Positions 53,037 to 60,898 of a stretch of 64,000 nucleotides of DNA are shown here, one piece after another (within the stretch, counting starts at the first letter, position 1; every line of letters starts with the position of its first letter). Source of the stretch: Bog-756 sp963824645 (GTDB lineage: Bacteria; Actinomycetota; Acidimicrobiia; Acidimicrobiales; RAAP-2); contig CAWGQC010000011.1 in NCBI GenBank assembly GCA_963824645.1, positions 78,757-142,756 of the forward strand. The letters are read 5' to 3'. A program made the position numbers and the translations under genes. Below the pieces are notes generated by a model. The model was not told the origin of the DNA and ran no database searches. It saw only the letters and a program-made list of their open reading frames with translations.

Positions 53037-53375
53037 ATGAGCCCGGTCACCGACGAACCGATTCTTCCCGAAGAGGATGGCGAGCCGCTGCCCCCGGTCG
53101 GCCACGTCCGGGTGGTGTACCTCGGGCCGGTCGCCCCCCATTGGGAAGTGCAGTCCGACTACGGCGACGCCGCTCTGATCGAGGAGTTCCGCCGTCGCAC
53201 CATGGCCCGCCTGGTTCTCCTCCCGCCCCACGATCCGCAGTACCGGCGCAACCGGGAGCGGGTCATCCGCGATGCCGAGCGGGAGAACATCGAGCTCGAG
53301 TGGGATCTGGGTGTACCCGAAGAGGAAGTGGTCGTCGAAGTCGAGGTGGCGGCCGACCCCAGCGCCGAGGTCTGA
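53037..53375 (+). CDS. Small acidic protein of unknown function
   Basis: Not recognised. The 112 residues have an acidic, Pro-rich start (PILPEEDGEPLPP), a central stretch HVRVVYLGPVAPHWEVQSDYGDAAL that suggests a short beta structure, a basic helical segment (EEFRRRTMARLVLLPPHDPQYRRNRERVIRDAERENIE) and an acidic end (EEEVVVEVEV). There is no signal or membrane segment. The ATG has AGAGGAG about 8 bases upstream and codon use like its neighbours, so it is a real gene. It is convergent with the zincin-family gene. Confidence 0.7.
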   Translation: MSPVTDEPILPEEDGEPLPPVGHVRVVYLGPVAPHWEVQSDYGDAALIEEFRRRTMARLVLLPPHDPQYRRNRERVIRDAERENIELEWDLGVPEEEVVVEVEVAADPSAEV

Positions 53376-53422
53376 TCCGCTCGCCCTCATCGGGCGGTAG
53401 GTCCTAGCGTTCCTTACTCAGC

Positions 53423-54676
53423 TCAGGGGCCGTTGGGATCGTCGAGTGGAGGCAGGGCGATCCGTTCGAGCCACAGCCCGGGGGCATCCACCTCCGAAGG
53501 GGTGGGCAGATTGGTATCGGTCGACCAGAGCTTGGCCAGGCCGTCCTCGCCCGCCCTCTCGATGACACCGGCGATGAAGGCCCGACCTCTGTCGACCTGT
53601 GACTGTTCGAGATCGAGTCCGAACAGCGCCCCGGCCGCCTCCTCGCCCTTGCCTCGTTCGGTACGGCGGCGGTACCAGGCTTCCTCCAGTTGCCCGTGAG
53701 AGCCCACCAGCTTGGTGCCCACCAGGGCCGCGACGTGATCGGCGTAGGCGTCGATGACCACGGCCAGGGCGGTGAGCTGGTCGGAGGACCGACGCGTCTC
53801 GGGAGTGAGCAGTTCGCCCAGTAGGGCCTCGGGGTCGCCGAACATCCCCTGCAGTGATTCGAGGTCCATGCCGGTACCCTCCACCCCGCCCGGAAGTCCC
53901 AGCCCCCCCAGGCGCGCGGCCAGATCCTGTTGAGCGCTGGCCGAGGAGGCGGCCAGGGCGGCCAGCAACTCCTGGAGGCGGTGGCGAACGGAGGGACGGG
54001 TGAGTACCGAGTTGGAGGCCAATTCGCGGGCGCACACCCAGACCAGAGCTTCCTCCTCGGGCAGGCTCCAGTCGGCTGCGAACTGGGCCACGTTGGGCGT
54101 GACCAGGAGGAGCTCGTCCGACGGTGCCCACGGGATGGCCAAGGGGTACTGGCCGAGAGCGCGATGGGAAAGATGGCCTACCACCGAACCGACCTGCAGG
54201 CCGAAGAACATCGGTCCGATGGCGGAGGCCCACTGACCGAGCAAGCTCCCGAGATCGCCGAAGGATTCGTCTCCGCCGAATCCGGAAGCCGTCATGTCCT
54301 CGGCCGGTTGGCTGCCGCCGGGCAGGGGGTCGGTTGTGGGGGTCATGGCCGTCAGGACATCTCGCCATGATTCGAGGGCCCTCAGGGTCCAGTCTCCCCG
54401 GCCCACCGGGATGCAGGTCAGCCGTCGACCATCGGGAGCGACCGGCATGCCGGTGGCCTCGACCACGTTGAGCTCCGCCACCCGGGCCAACTGCTCGAGC
54501 TGGATCCTCTGCAGGGGCTCGATGTTGTCCTCCGGCGTACCCCCGGTGGCCACGTTGAGGGCGAACGAGCGGGTCATCTCCCACTGGTTGGGGCCGTTGG
54601 TCCCCAACATGTTCATCAGATCGCCGAGCAGGGACTGGAACGGGTTTCCCGAGTCACCTGGTTCCGAAGGCGTCAT
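53423..54676 (-). CDS. Zincin_2-family (DUF2342) protein, probably lacking metal ligands
   Basis: The 417 residues match the actinobacterial DUF2342 family (Rv3195 type): GPMFFGLQVGSVVGHLSHRALGQYPLAIP, ELLTPETRRSSDQLTALAVVIDAYADHVA, RRTERGKGEEAAGALFGL and DTNLPTPSEVDAPGLWLERI. Mycobacterial members, as I recall them, have AREAAHHRLF at the proposed active site; here the segment reads ARELASNSVL and has no histidine. It may therefore be a pseudoenzyme. ATG 54676 lies 6 bases after TAGCAT on the minus strand. Neighbours PDZ-Lon and UPF0182 keep the actinobacterial synteny. Confidence 0.82.
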   Translation of the reverse strand: MTPSEPGDSGNPFQSLLGDLMNMLGTNGPNQWEMTRSFALNVATGGTPEDNIEPLQRIQLEQLARVAELNVVEATGMPVAPDGRRLTCIPVGRGDWTLRALESWRDVLTAMTPTTDPLPGGSQPAEDMTASGFGGDESFGDLGSLLGQWASAIGPMFFGLQVGSVVGHLSHRALGQYPLAIPWAPSDELLLVTPNVAQFAADWSLPEEEALVWVCARELASNSVLTRPSVRHRLQELLAALAASSASAQQDLAARLGGLGLPGGVEGTGMDLESLQGMFGDPEALLGELLTPETRRSSDQLTALAVVIDAYADHVAALVGTKLVGSHGQLEEAWYRRRTERGKGEEAAGALFGLDLEQSQVDRGRAFIAGVIERAGEDGLAKLWSTDTNLPTPSEVDAPGLWLERIALPPLDDPNGP

Positions 54677-54682
54677 CCTCTC

Positions 54683-54688
54683 ATGCTA
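54683..54688 (-). promoter_or_regulatory. -10-like TAGCAT for the DUF2342 gene
   Basis: Reads TAGCAT on the minus strand, 6 bases before the ATG. Its TAG is also the stop codon of the upstream HtrA-like gene. Confidence 0.5.
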
Positions 54689-56032
54689 CGGCGAGGACCC
54701 GTCCCCTGTGTCGGCGGGATCGGAGTCGCCCAATACGGCCGAGGTGGTCCGGGTGGTCCCGCCGCGTTCGAAGGTGATCGAGACCCATGAGCCGGGCGGC
54801 TGTGCGTACAACATCGATCGCAGCTCTGCCGTCGAGTGGATGGAGGCGCCGTCGATGCCCACGATCAGGTCACCCGGCACCAGTCCGGCCGATGCGGCCG
54901 GGCTTCCGTTCTCGACGTCCGTCACCGGAGCGCCGTCACTGGTCGAGGCCGTCACCAGGGTCCCCTTGGATGTCGGCGCCGCTGGAGTGGCCGGGGCGCT
55001 GGTCACCCCCAGCCAGCCGTGTTCGATCGTCCCCGACGTGACCAGCTGACGGGTCACGTCGAGCACGAGCTGACCGGGAAGGAAGAAGGCCATGGTCGAT
55101 CGACCGCTGCCCTCCGTCATCTCGAGCATGCCCGACACGCGTCCGCTGGTGTCGAGAAGGGCACAACCGAGGTCGCTGCTGGTGAGGGGGGCGTTGACCG
55201 CGGTGGCGGAGAATTCGCTGGCCCCAGGCGGGTCGGCCGGTGCCTGCCCGGCCGACACGACCGTGCCGGCATAGACCGACAAGGCCGGTGCGGGATGGGC
55301 GCGCGAGGCCGGCTCGAGGGCGGCGGCCACAGCCACTCCTCCCACCGAAGGATCTTCGGAGTCGAATGTGGCCACAGGCAGGTCATCGTCGATCCTGACC
55401 ACAGCCAAACCGGTGGTGGGGTCGCTGCCCACCGGGTCGGTCGCCTCCCGGGTGCCGTCCGGCTCGATGGCCGTGACCGATCGCGCTCGGGCCAAGGCAG
55501 CCGAGGCGGTCACGATGATGCCGCCCGATTCGGCTACCAGACCGGTCACGTCGGAGGTGGCGCCGCTGGGCGCTTGAATCTGGAGGACGACGGTCGAGGG
55601 CAGGACCCGAGACACCATGGCCTCGATGGCTCGGGATGCCGCCATCCCGTCCAAGCCGGGATCGGTGGTGGGAGTGCCGGCCAGAGAGGTGAGTCCGAGG
55701 GTGGTCTCTGAACTCTGTTGTTCGGCCGTGCCATGGTCCACGATCACCATGCCCACCGCCGTGACTACCACCACGACCAGCAGGCAGGCCGCCCCGCCGA
55801 TTATCCACGTTCCCGACCGGGTTCGGGTGATGGGCACGCCTTTTCCCCAGCCCACGGGGGACGAGTCGGGTCCCCACGGCAGGGAGGGCAGACCGCCGGC
55901 GCCCGATTCCGACGGGTGGCGCCACAATCGGTCGTCGGGAGGAATCCAACCGTGGTGTCCGCCGACCTCGGATGCCTCGCCTCTCTCGTCTTCGGGTTCG
56001 TGTTCTGCGTCCCCCTGAGCACGTCCGTCCAC
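54686..56032 (-). CDS. Membrane-anchored HtrA-fold pseudoprotease with PDZ domain
   Basis: The 448-residue protein has a cytoplasmic N-terminus (PDDRLWRHPSE), a membrane helix (TWIIGGAACLLVVVVVTAVGMVIV), a degenerate trypsin fold and a C-terminal PDZ domain (GWLGVTS, SPAASAGLVPGDLIVGIDG). The three triad positions are changed: the TNNHVV region reads IIVTASAALA, the DLAV Asp is Gly in PTTGLAVVRID, and GNSGGPL reads SDLGCALL. It should not cleave peptides but could bind them. GTG 56032 lies 6 bases after TAATCT. It neighbours an intact HtrA 3 kb away. Confidence 0.85.
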   Translation of the reverse strand: MDGRAQGDAEHEPEDERGEASEVGGHHGWIPPDDRLWRHPSESGAGGLPSLPWGPDSSPVGWGKGVPITRTRSGTWIIGGAACLLVVVVVTAVGMVIVDHGTAEQQSSETTLGLTSLAGTPTTDPGLDGMAASRAIEAMVSRVLPSTVVLQIQAPSGATSDVTGLVAESGGIIVTASAALARARSVTAIEPDGTREATDPVGSDPTTGLAVVRIDDDLPVATFDSEDPSVGGVAVAAALEPASRAHPAPALSVYAGTVVSAGQAPADPPGASEFSATAVNAPLTSSDLGCALLDTSGRVSGMLEMTEGSGRSTMAFFLPGQLVLDVTRQLVTSGTIEHGWLGVTSAPATPAAPTSKGTLVTASTSDGAPVTDVENGSPAASAGLVPGDLIVGIDGASIHSTAELRSMLYAQPPGSWVSITFERGGTTRTTSAVLGDSDPADTGDGSSP

Positions 56033-56038
56033 GCCGCG

Positions 56039-56044
56039 AGATTA
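56039..56044 (-). promoter_or_regulatory. -10-like TAATCT for the HtrA-like pseudoprotease
   Basis: On the minus strand TAATCT ends exactly 6 bases before the GTG at 56032. It shares a 107-bp divergent gap with the mreB promoter. Confidence 0.5.
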
Positions 56045-56113
56045 GTGAGGCCCGGTCAACTTTGGAGGTCGGTGTACCGGACCCTCTCTCCCGGGGATGC
56101 TCACCTGCCTCTC

Positions 56114-56141
56114 TTGCCTAACGGTGGGTCCGCCCTACGAT
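56114..56141 (+). promoter_or_regulatory. mreB promoter
   Basis: TTGCCT at 56114-56119, 16 bp, then TACGAT at 56136-56141. The hexamer ends 7 bases before the ATG at 56149. Confidence 0.6.
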
Positions 56142-56148
56142 GACCGGA

Positions 56149-57154
56149 ATGGCTCGGGACCTCGCCATCGACCTTGGCACGGCGAATACCCTCGTTTACG
56201 CCCGGGGTCGGGGCATCGTCCTCAACCAACCGACGGTGATCGCCCTCAACACCCGGACCCATGAAGTCCTGGCCGTCGGCAACGAAGCCTGGAAGATGAT
56301 CGGCAGAACGCCCGGCTACATCGTTGCCGTGCGACCCCTGCGGGAGGGTGCCATCACCGACTTCGACATCACCGAGCGGATGATCCGGCTGCTCCTGCGT
56401 CGAGCCGGGCTCACCAAGTTGAACCGGCCAGCGCGTCCTCATCTGCGTCCCTTCGGCCATCACCTCGGTGGAGCGCCGGGCCGTCAAGGAGGCAGCCCGC
56501 CGGGCCGGCACGTCGGCCGCCCACCTCATAGAGCAGCCGATGGCGGCGGCTATCGGCGCCGGCTTGGCCATACACGAACCGGTCGGGAACATGGTGGTGG
56601 ACGTCGGTGGCGGTACCACCGAAACGGCAGTCATTTCGCTGGGAGGCGTGGTGGCCTCCCGGGCCATCCGGTGCGGCGGGTTCGACATGGATGCCGCCAT
56701 CCAGCACTACGTCCGTCGCGAGCACGGCATAGCCATCGGCGAGAGGACCGGGGAGGAGCTGAAGCTGGCCATCGGATCAGCGCTCCCTTACGCCGATGAG
56801 GTCAAGGCCGAGGTACACGGTCGCGAGATCGCCAGTGGCCTCCCGAAGACCGTGGTCCTCTCGCCCGAAGAGGTGCGCTACGCCGTGCGGGACCAGGTCG
56901 AGCTCATCGTGGCCACCGTCGTCGCCTGCCTGGGCGAGTCTCCTCCCGAGCTGGCCCAGGACATCATCTTCGAGGGCATCTATCTGGTCGGAGGGGGTGC
57001 CATGCTCCGGGGACTGGCCAACCGGCTGGCCGACGAGACCGAGGTTCCGGTCCACCTGGTGGCGACACCGCTCGAATGCGTGGTCCAGGGGGCCGGGCTC
57101 TGCCTCGATGACTTCGACAGCCTCCGTCCCATCTTCGCCGCCGCCGAGACCTGA
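56149..57154 (+). pseudogene. mreB: Rod-shape protein MreB, interrupted by a +1 frameshift
   Basis: MreB is the bacterial actin that guides lateral wall synthesis. From ATG 56149 the sequence reads MARDLAIDLGTANTLVYARG and continues in family register to LTKLNRPA; it then needs a +1 shift at about 56431 (one extra G in ccagcgcgtc) to continue RVLICVPSAITSVERRAVKEAARRAG, GNMVVDVGGGTTETAVISLGG and onwards to the end at 57154. Apart from that base, both halves are intact and conserved. It may be a sequencing or assembly error, a fresh mutation, or programmed slippage. No mreC or mreD adjoins it. Confidence 0.9.
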
Positions 57155-57157
57155 CGG

Positions 57158-57778
57158 TCACTCGACGGCCAGCAGATCCTCGGCCACCTGACGCACCTGC
57201 CAGTCGCGGTCCTCGAGGCACCGGTTGAGGGCGGCCTCCACTCCAGGTCCTTCGAAGGCCGCCAGAGCCGCCGCCGCTCGCCGACGTATGGCCGGCTTGT
57301 CGTCGAGGGCGGCGATGACAGCCGGTAGCCCGGCGGGATGACCGATGGCTCCCAGGGCGGCTACCGCGGCTTCGCGGCACAGGGGATCGACATGGCCCGA
57401 ACTGACGGAGGCCAGGGAGGCCAGGGCGGCAACGGCTCCGGGGTCACCCCGCTCACCCAGGGCCCACGCCGTCATTTCCACGACGGAGGGGTCGCTGTCG
57501 TTCAAGCCGTCGGCCACGGTCACCCCGATCAGGCCCACCGACAGCTCGGCGGCGCGCCGCCGCACCGCCGGGTCGGGGTCGGCTGCCGCCGTGTAGTAAT
57601 CGTCTTCGCTGAGCCGGTGTAGCCGGTCGAGCGCTCCCAGGGCGGTGGCCCGGACCGATGGTGCGTGGTCGGACAGGGCGCTGCGCGCCGCCGCTTCGTC
57701 ACCTGTGTGGCCGGCCAGGGCGGCGGCCCGGCGCCGCTCCGTGACATGTTCCGAGCCGGGTTCCATGGCAGGCTTCAT
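57158..57778 (-). CDS. HEAT-repeat protein
   Basis: The 206 residues are a solenoid of about six HEAT/PBS-lyase-type helix pairs, each with the pattern DPDPAVRRRAAELSVG, DSDPSVVEMTAWALGE, PLCREAAVAALGAIGH, KPAIRRRAAAALAAF, DRDWQVRQVAEDLLA. Such proteins scaffold protein contacts; no catalytic phycobilin-lyase role is implied. It is convergent with mreB, with a 3-bp gap. The ATG at 57778 has a second in-frame ATG five codons later. The binding partner is unknown. Confidence 0.83.
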   Translation of the reverse strand: MKPAMEPGSEHVTERRRAAALAGHTGDEAAARSALSDHAPSVRATALGALDRLHRLSEDDYYTAAADPDPAVRRRAAELSVGLIGVTVADGLNDSDPSVVEMTAWALGERGDPGAVAALASLASVSSGHVDPLCREAAVAALGAIGHPAGLPAVIAALDDKPAIRRRAAAALAAFEGPGVEAALNRCLEDRDWQVRQVAEDLLAVE

Positions 57779-57879
57779 GGGACGGGCGGGCCCAGGGCCG
57801 GGCCTGGGCTACGGGTACCGGCGGAGCAATGACCGGTGGCCGACGCATCCGACCAGCGGGGAGAGGGCACCGCACCACT

Positions 57880-59016
57880 ATGGCTGAAGACCACGGATAT
57901 CCGGACGCCTCCGGGACGGTACCTCCCACGGGACCCGACTCCGAGAGCCACAAACGGCGGCATCGGTGGCCTTTGGCGGTGTTCATCGTGGTGGCGGTGG
58001 CGTTGGCTGTGGCCTCACGGGTCGACCTCAACTACTACGCCCTCCAACCGGGCACGGCTCAGTCGGTGCAGAAATTCATCACCGTCCCCCCTTCGCGATT
58101 GCACCCTGTGGTCCAGCCGGTCCTGCTCACCGATGTCGAGGAGGGCAGGGTTACCGCCCTCTCCTATCTCATCTACAAGCTTCAGAGTGATACGACGCTC
58201 TACCCGGTGGGAGACATCACCGGCGGCACCCCGCCGTCGCAGTTGATCGCCCAGGGGAACCTCGAGATGTCGCAGGCGGAGGCGTCGGCCAAAACGGCCG
58301 CGCTCCGGCGACTGGGCTACCCGGTAACCGCCACACCCTCGGGTGCGGTGATCTTCGCCACCTTCCCCGGCACGCCGGCCTACTCGGTCCTCAATGTGGG
58401 CGACGTGGTCACCGCCGTGGACGGTGCGGCCACCTCGACCGCCGCCAGCTTGAGCCACACGTTGGCGCAGTACCACTCGGGGCAGACGGTGACCCTCAGC
58501 GTGCGCAAGGGTGGGTCCGGTCCGGCTGTGCCGGAGCCGGTCACCCTCAAGACCACGGTGGTGGAGGTCCTCGGTCAGACCGTGCGGGTCGACCTGGGCA
58601 TCGAACCCGAGGACCAGGTGGACTACACCTATCCGTTCCCCGTCAACATCAATGTGACCAACATCGGCGGTCCGTCGGCTGGATTGGCCATGACCCTGGG
58701 GGTCATCGACGCCCTCACCCCGGGTTCACTGACCGGTGGACACACGGTGGCGGCCACCGGCACCATGGACAGTCAGGGCGCGGTCGGCGATGTGGGCGGC
58801 GTGGCCCAAAAGACGGTGGCGGTCGAGAACGCCGGCGCAACCATTTTTCTGGTTCCTCCTCAGGAGTACAAGGCGGCCATGTCCAAGGACCGACCCGGGT
58901 TGGCCATCTACCCCGTCTCCACCCTCGATCAGGCCCTGGCCGTGCTGGCCGCCCATGGGGGTGTCACCCCCGTGATCCCGACCGTCAGCGGTGCCTCGAC
59001 GGTCTCCGCAGGATGA
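57880..59016 (+). CDS. Membrane-anchored PDZ-Lon (S16) protease, YlbL-like
   Basis: One N-terminal membrane helix (WPLAVFIVVAVALAVAS), then a PDZ domain (GVPAYSVLNVGDVV-type loop at about residues 165-215: GTPAYSVLNVGDVVTAVDG) and a C-terminal Lon proteolytic domain without ATPase. The Lon dyad is intact: Ser266 in GGPSAGLAMTLG and Lys311 in GVAQKTVAVENAG. It should cleave extracytoplasmic or membrane substrates. The start could be ATG 57829 (GGAG 3 bases upstream) or 57880 (GGGAGAGGG 12 bases upstream). Family pairing with DUF2342 and UPF0182 is usual in actinobacteria. Confidence 0.88.
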   Translation: MAEDHGYPDASGTVPPTGPDSESHKRRHRWPLAVFIVVAVALAVASRVDLNYYALQPGTAQSVQKFITVPPSRLHPVVQPVLLTDVEEGRVTALSYLIYKLQSDTTLYPVGDITGGTPPSQLIAQGNLEMSQAEASAKTAALRRLGYPVTATPSGAVIFATFPGTPAYSVLNVGDVVTAVDGAATSTAASLSHTLAQYHSGQTVTLSVRKGGSGPAVPEPVTLKTTVVEVLGQTVRVDLGIEPEDQVDYTYPFPVNINVTNIGGPSAGLAMTLGVIDALTPGSLTGGHTVAATGTMDSQGAVGDVGGVAQKTVAVENAGATIFLVPPQEYKAAMSKDRPGLAIYPVSTLDQALAVLAAHGGVTPVIPTVSGASTVSAG

Positions 59017-59039
59017 CGGGATTCGGGGACTGACCGTCG

Positions 59040-59045
59040 TAGGCT
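59040..59045 (+). promoter_or_regulatory. -10-like TAGGCT for leaderless DivIVA-like gene
   Basis: TAGGCT is followed by 6 bases and the ATG at 59052, with no Shine-Dalgarno. Confidence 0.55.
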
Positions 59046-59051
59046 TTCGCT

Positions 59052-60890
59052 ATGCCTGAGGATCGCCTGGTGTCCATCACTTCCTCGTCCCACCTGGTCC
59101 CCGACGATGTCGCCCGTCACACCTTCGGCAGCGTTCGACGCGGTTTCGACCCCGGCGAGGTCCGGGCCTATCTCGAGTCCATCGCCATCGGCCTGCGATC
59201 CATCGCCGAACGGGAGGGTGAACTCCTGAAGGACCTGGCTGACGCCGAGCATCGCGCCGCCCACCCGGTGCTCGACGAGGCGGCGCTGACCGATGCGGTC
59301 GGGGCCGAAACCGCCCGGGTCCTGCACAGCGCCCACGAGGTGGCGGCGGAGATGGAGGCCAAAGCCAAGGCCGAATCCGAGCGCATCTTGAGCGAAGCCA
59401 CCGGCGAGGCCGAAGAGCTTCGTGCCCGTACCGAGTCCCAGGTCACCGAACAGACCGAGGCGGCCCGGGCGGCGGCCGAAGAACTGCGCCAGCGGACCAG
59501 CGAACAGGCTGCCGCCGGGCTCGATGCTGCTCACCACGAAGCCGACCAACTCATGTCCACGGCGCGGGAGCAGTGCCGGGCCATGGTGGAGGAGGCCCAG
59601 GAGCTGCGTTCCCGGGTGCTGGCCGATCTGGCCAAGCGGCGGAAGGTCCTCCACGCCCAGATCGAGCAGCTCCGGGCCGGACGGGAGCGGCTCACCCAGA
59701 CGGTCGACGACACCCGCCGATCGGTAGAGGCCATAGCTCAGGATCTCTTCGCCGCCGAGGACAATGCCCGGGTGGCTGCGGAGGATGCGGGCCGTGCGGC
59801 CGCCTCCCGGCCCGACGAAGGATCGCCCGAGGAGTTGGCTGCGATCCTGGCGGCCGAGGCGGAGGAAGTCGGAGGCGAGACGGCCGATTCGGACCGAGGC
59901 ACCGGGGTCGAGGAACCGGCGCCCGAACTGAAGGTCGACGGGTCGAACACCCCGACCACAGAGCCGTCGACCGAAGCCGATCCGGCACCGGCCGGTGTGT
60001 CGCCCCCGGCGAGCGGCGATGACCCCACTCCCGTGGACGAGCTCTTCGCCCGGCTCCGGGCCGAGCACGACGACACCGAAGGGGGGACGGATTCTCCCCC
60101 GCCCGACAAGACTCTGGCCACCGACGTCCCTGAGGCTGGATCGGAAGCCCCGGCGGCCGCCAGTGGGACCTCCGTTCCGACCGACGAAGATGGCGACTCC
60201 GAGGATCAGCCGCCTGACGACCGCCATCCGGCCGCCATCCAGCGCGACCAGATGATCGAGCCGATCGTGAGTTCGCTGGCCCGACGGCTCAAGCGGACAC
60301 TGCAGGACAGCCAGAACGACCTGCTGGACAACCTGAGGTCCCATGGCTCCTCCTGGTCCCCGGATCTGCTTCCCGCCGAGGTCGAACAAGTCGACACCCT
60401 GGCTACGGCGGCCCTTCCTGCCCTGGAGGCGGCGGCGGAGGCGGGCGTTACCTTCGCCGGGAACGGGAGCGGTCACCGACCACGGACCGATCTTCTGCTG
60501 GGAATCGCCCACGAACTGGCCGAGTCGGTGGTGGGCCCCCTCCGTCGACGCCTGGGCGACGAGCAGGCGGCTCCGGCCGACGCCGACGAGGCGGCTGCGA
60601 TCGAGCACGTCGGCGCCGCCTTTCGCGAATGGAAGGGCGAGCGGGTCGAGCGTTTGGCCGGCGACCACGTGGTGGCCGCTTTTTCGGCCGGCACCCTGGC
60701 CGCCGTGGAAGCCGAGCCCGGGCAGCTGGAGTGGGTGGCCGTGGCCATCGGAGCCGATCCACCCTGTCCCGATTGTGAGGACAATGGGCTCAGTGGAGAG
60801 CAACAACCCGGTGAGAAGTTCCCCACCGGACACCTTCGGCCCCCGGCGCATCCCGGGTGTCGATGCCTCTTGGTCCGTTCGGCAACCTAG
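59052..60890 (+). CDS. DivIVA-like coiled-coil protein with C-terminal Mu-F-like cysteine module
   Basis: A 612-residue mosaic. Residues 15-60 carry a DivIVA-type start (HTFGSVRRGFDPGEVRAYLE), then a long Ala/Glu coiled coil to about residue 265, an acidic Pro-rich linker (residues 265-395), and a helical domain that ends in C572-x2-C575, then PPAHPGCRC (Cys603, Cys605). This CPDC...G...F...PPxHPxCRC arrangement is the end signature of phage Mu gpF-like head-morphogenesis proteins (PF04233). No phage genes are near. A role at the pole or septum is inferred from the DivIVA part only. ATG lies 6 bases after TAGGCT. Confidence 0.8.
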   Translation: MPEDRLVSITSSSHLVPDDVARHTFGSVRRGFDPGEVRAYLESIAIGLRSIAEREGELLKDLADAEHRAAHPVLDEAALTDAVGAETARVLHSAHEVAAEMEAKAKAESERILSEATGEAEELRARTESQVTEQTEAARAAAEELRQRTSEQAAAGLDAAHHEADQLMSTAREQCRAMVEEAQELRSRVLADLAKRRKVLHAQIEQLRAGRERLTQTVDDTRRSVEAIAQDLFAAEDNARVAAEDAGRAAASRPDEGSPEELAAILAAEAEEVGGETADSDRGTGVEEPAPELKVDGSNTPTTEPSTEADPAPAGVSPPASGDDPTPVDELFARLRAEHDDTEGGTDSPPPDKTLATDVPEAGSEAPAAASGTSVPTDEDGDSEDQPPDDRHPAAIQRDQMIEPIVSSLARRLKRTLQDSQNDLLDNLRSHGSSWSPDLLPAEVEQVDTLATAALPALEAAAEAGVTFAGNGSGHRPRTDLLLGIAHELAESVVGPLRRRLGDEQAAPADADEAAAIEHVGAAFREWKGERVERLAGDHVVAAFSAGTLAAVEAEPGQLEWVAVAIGADPPCPDCEDNGLSGEQQPGEKFPTGHLRPPAHPGCRCLLVRSAT

Positions 60891-60893
60891 GCT
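60888..60893 (+). promoter_or_regulatory. -10-like TAGGCT overlapping the DivIVA-like stop codon
   Basis: The TAG stop of the upstream gene supplies the first three bases; the hexamer lies 5 bases before ATG 60899 and 8 before GTG 60902. Confidence 0.5.
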
Positions 60894-60898
60894 GCCCG

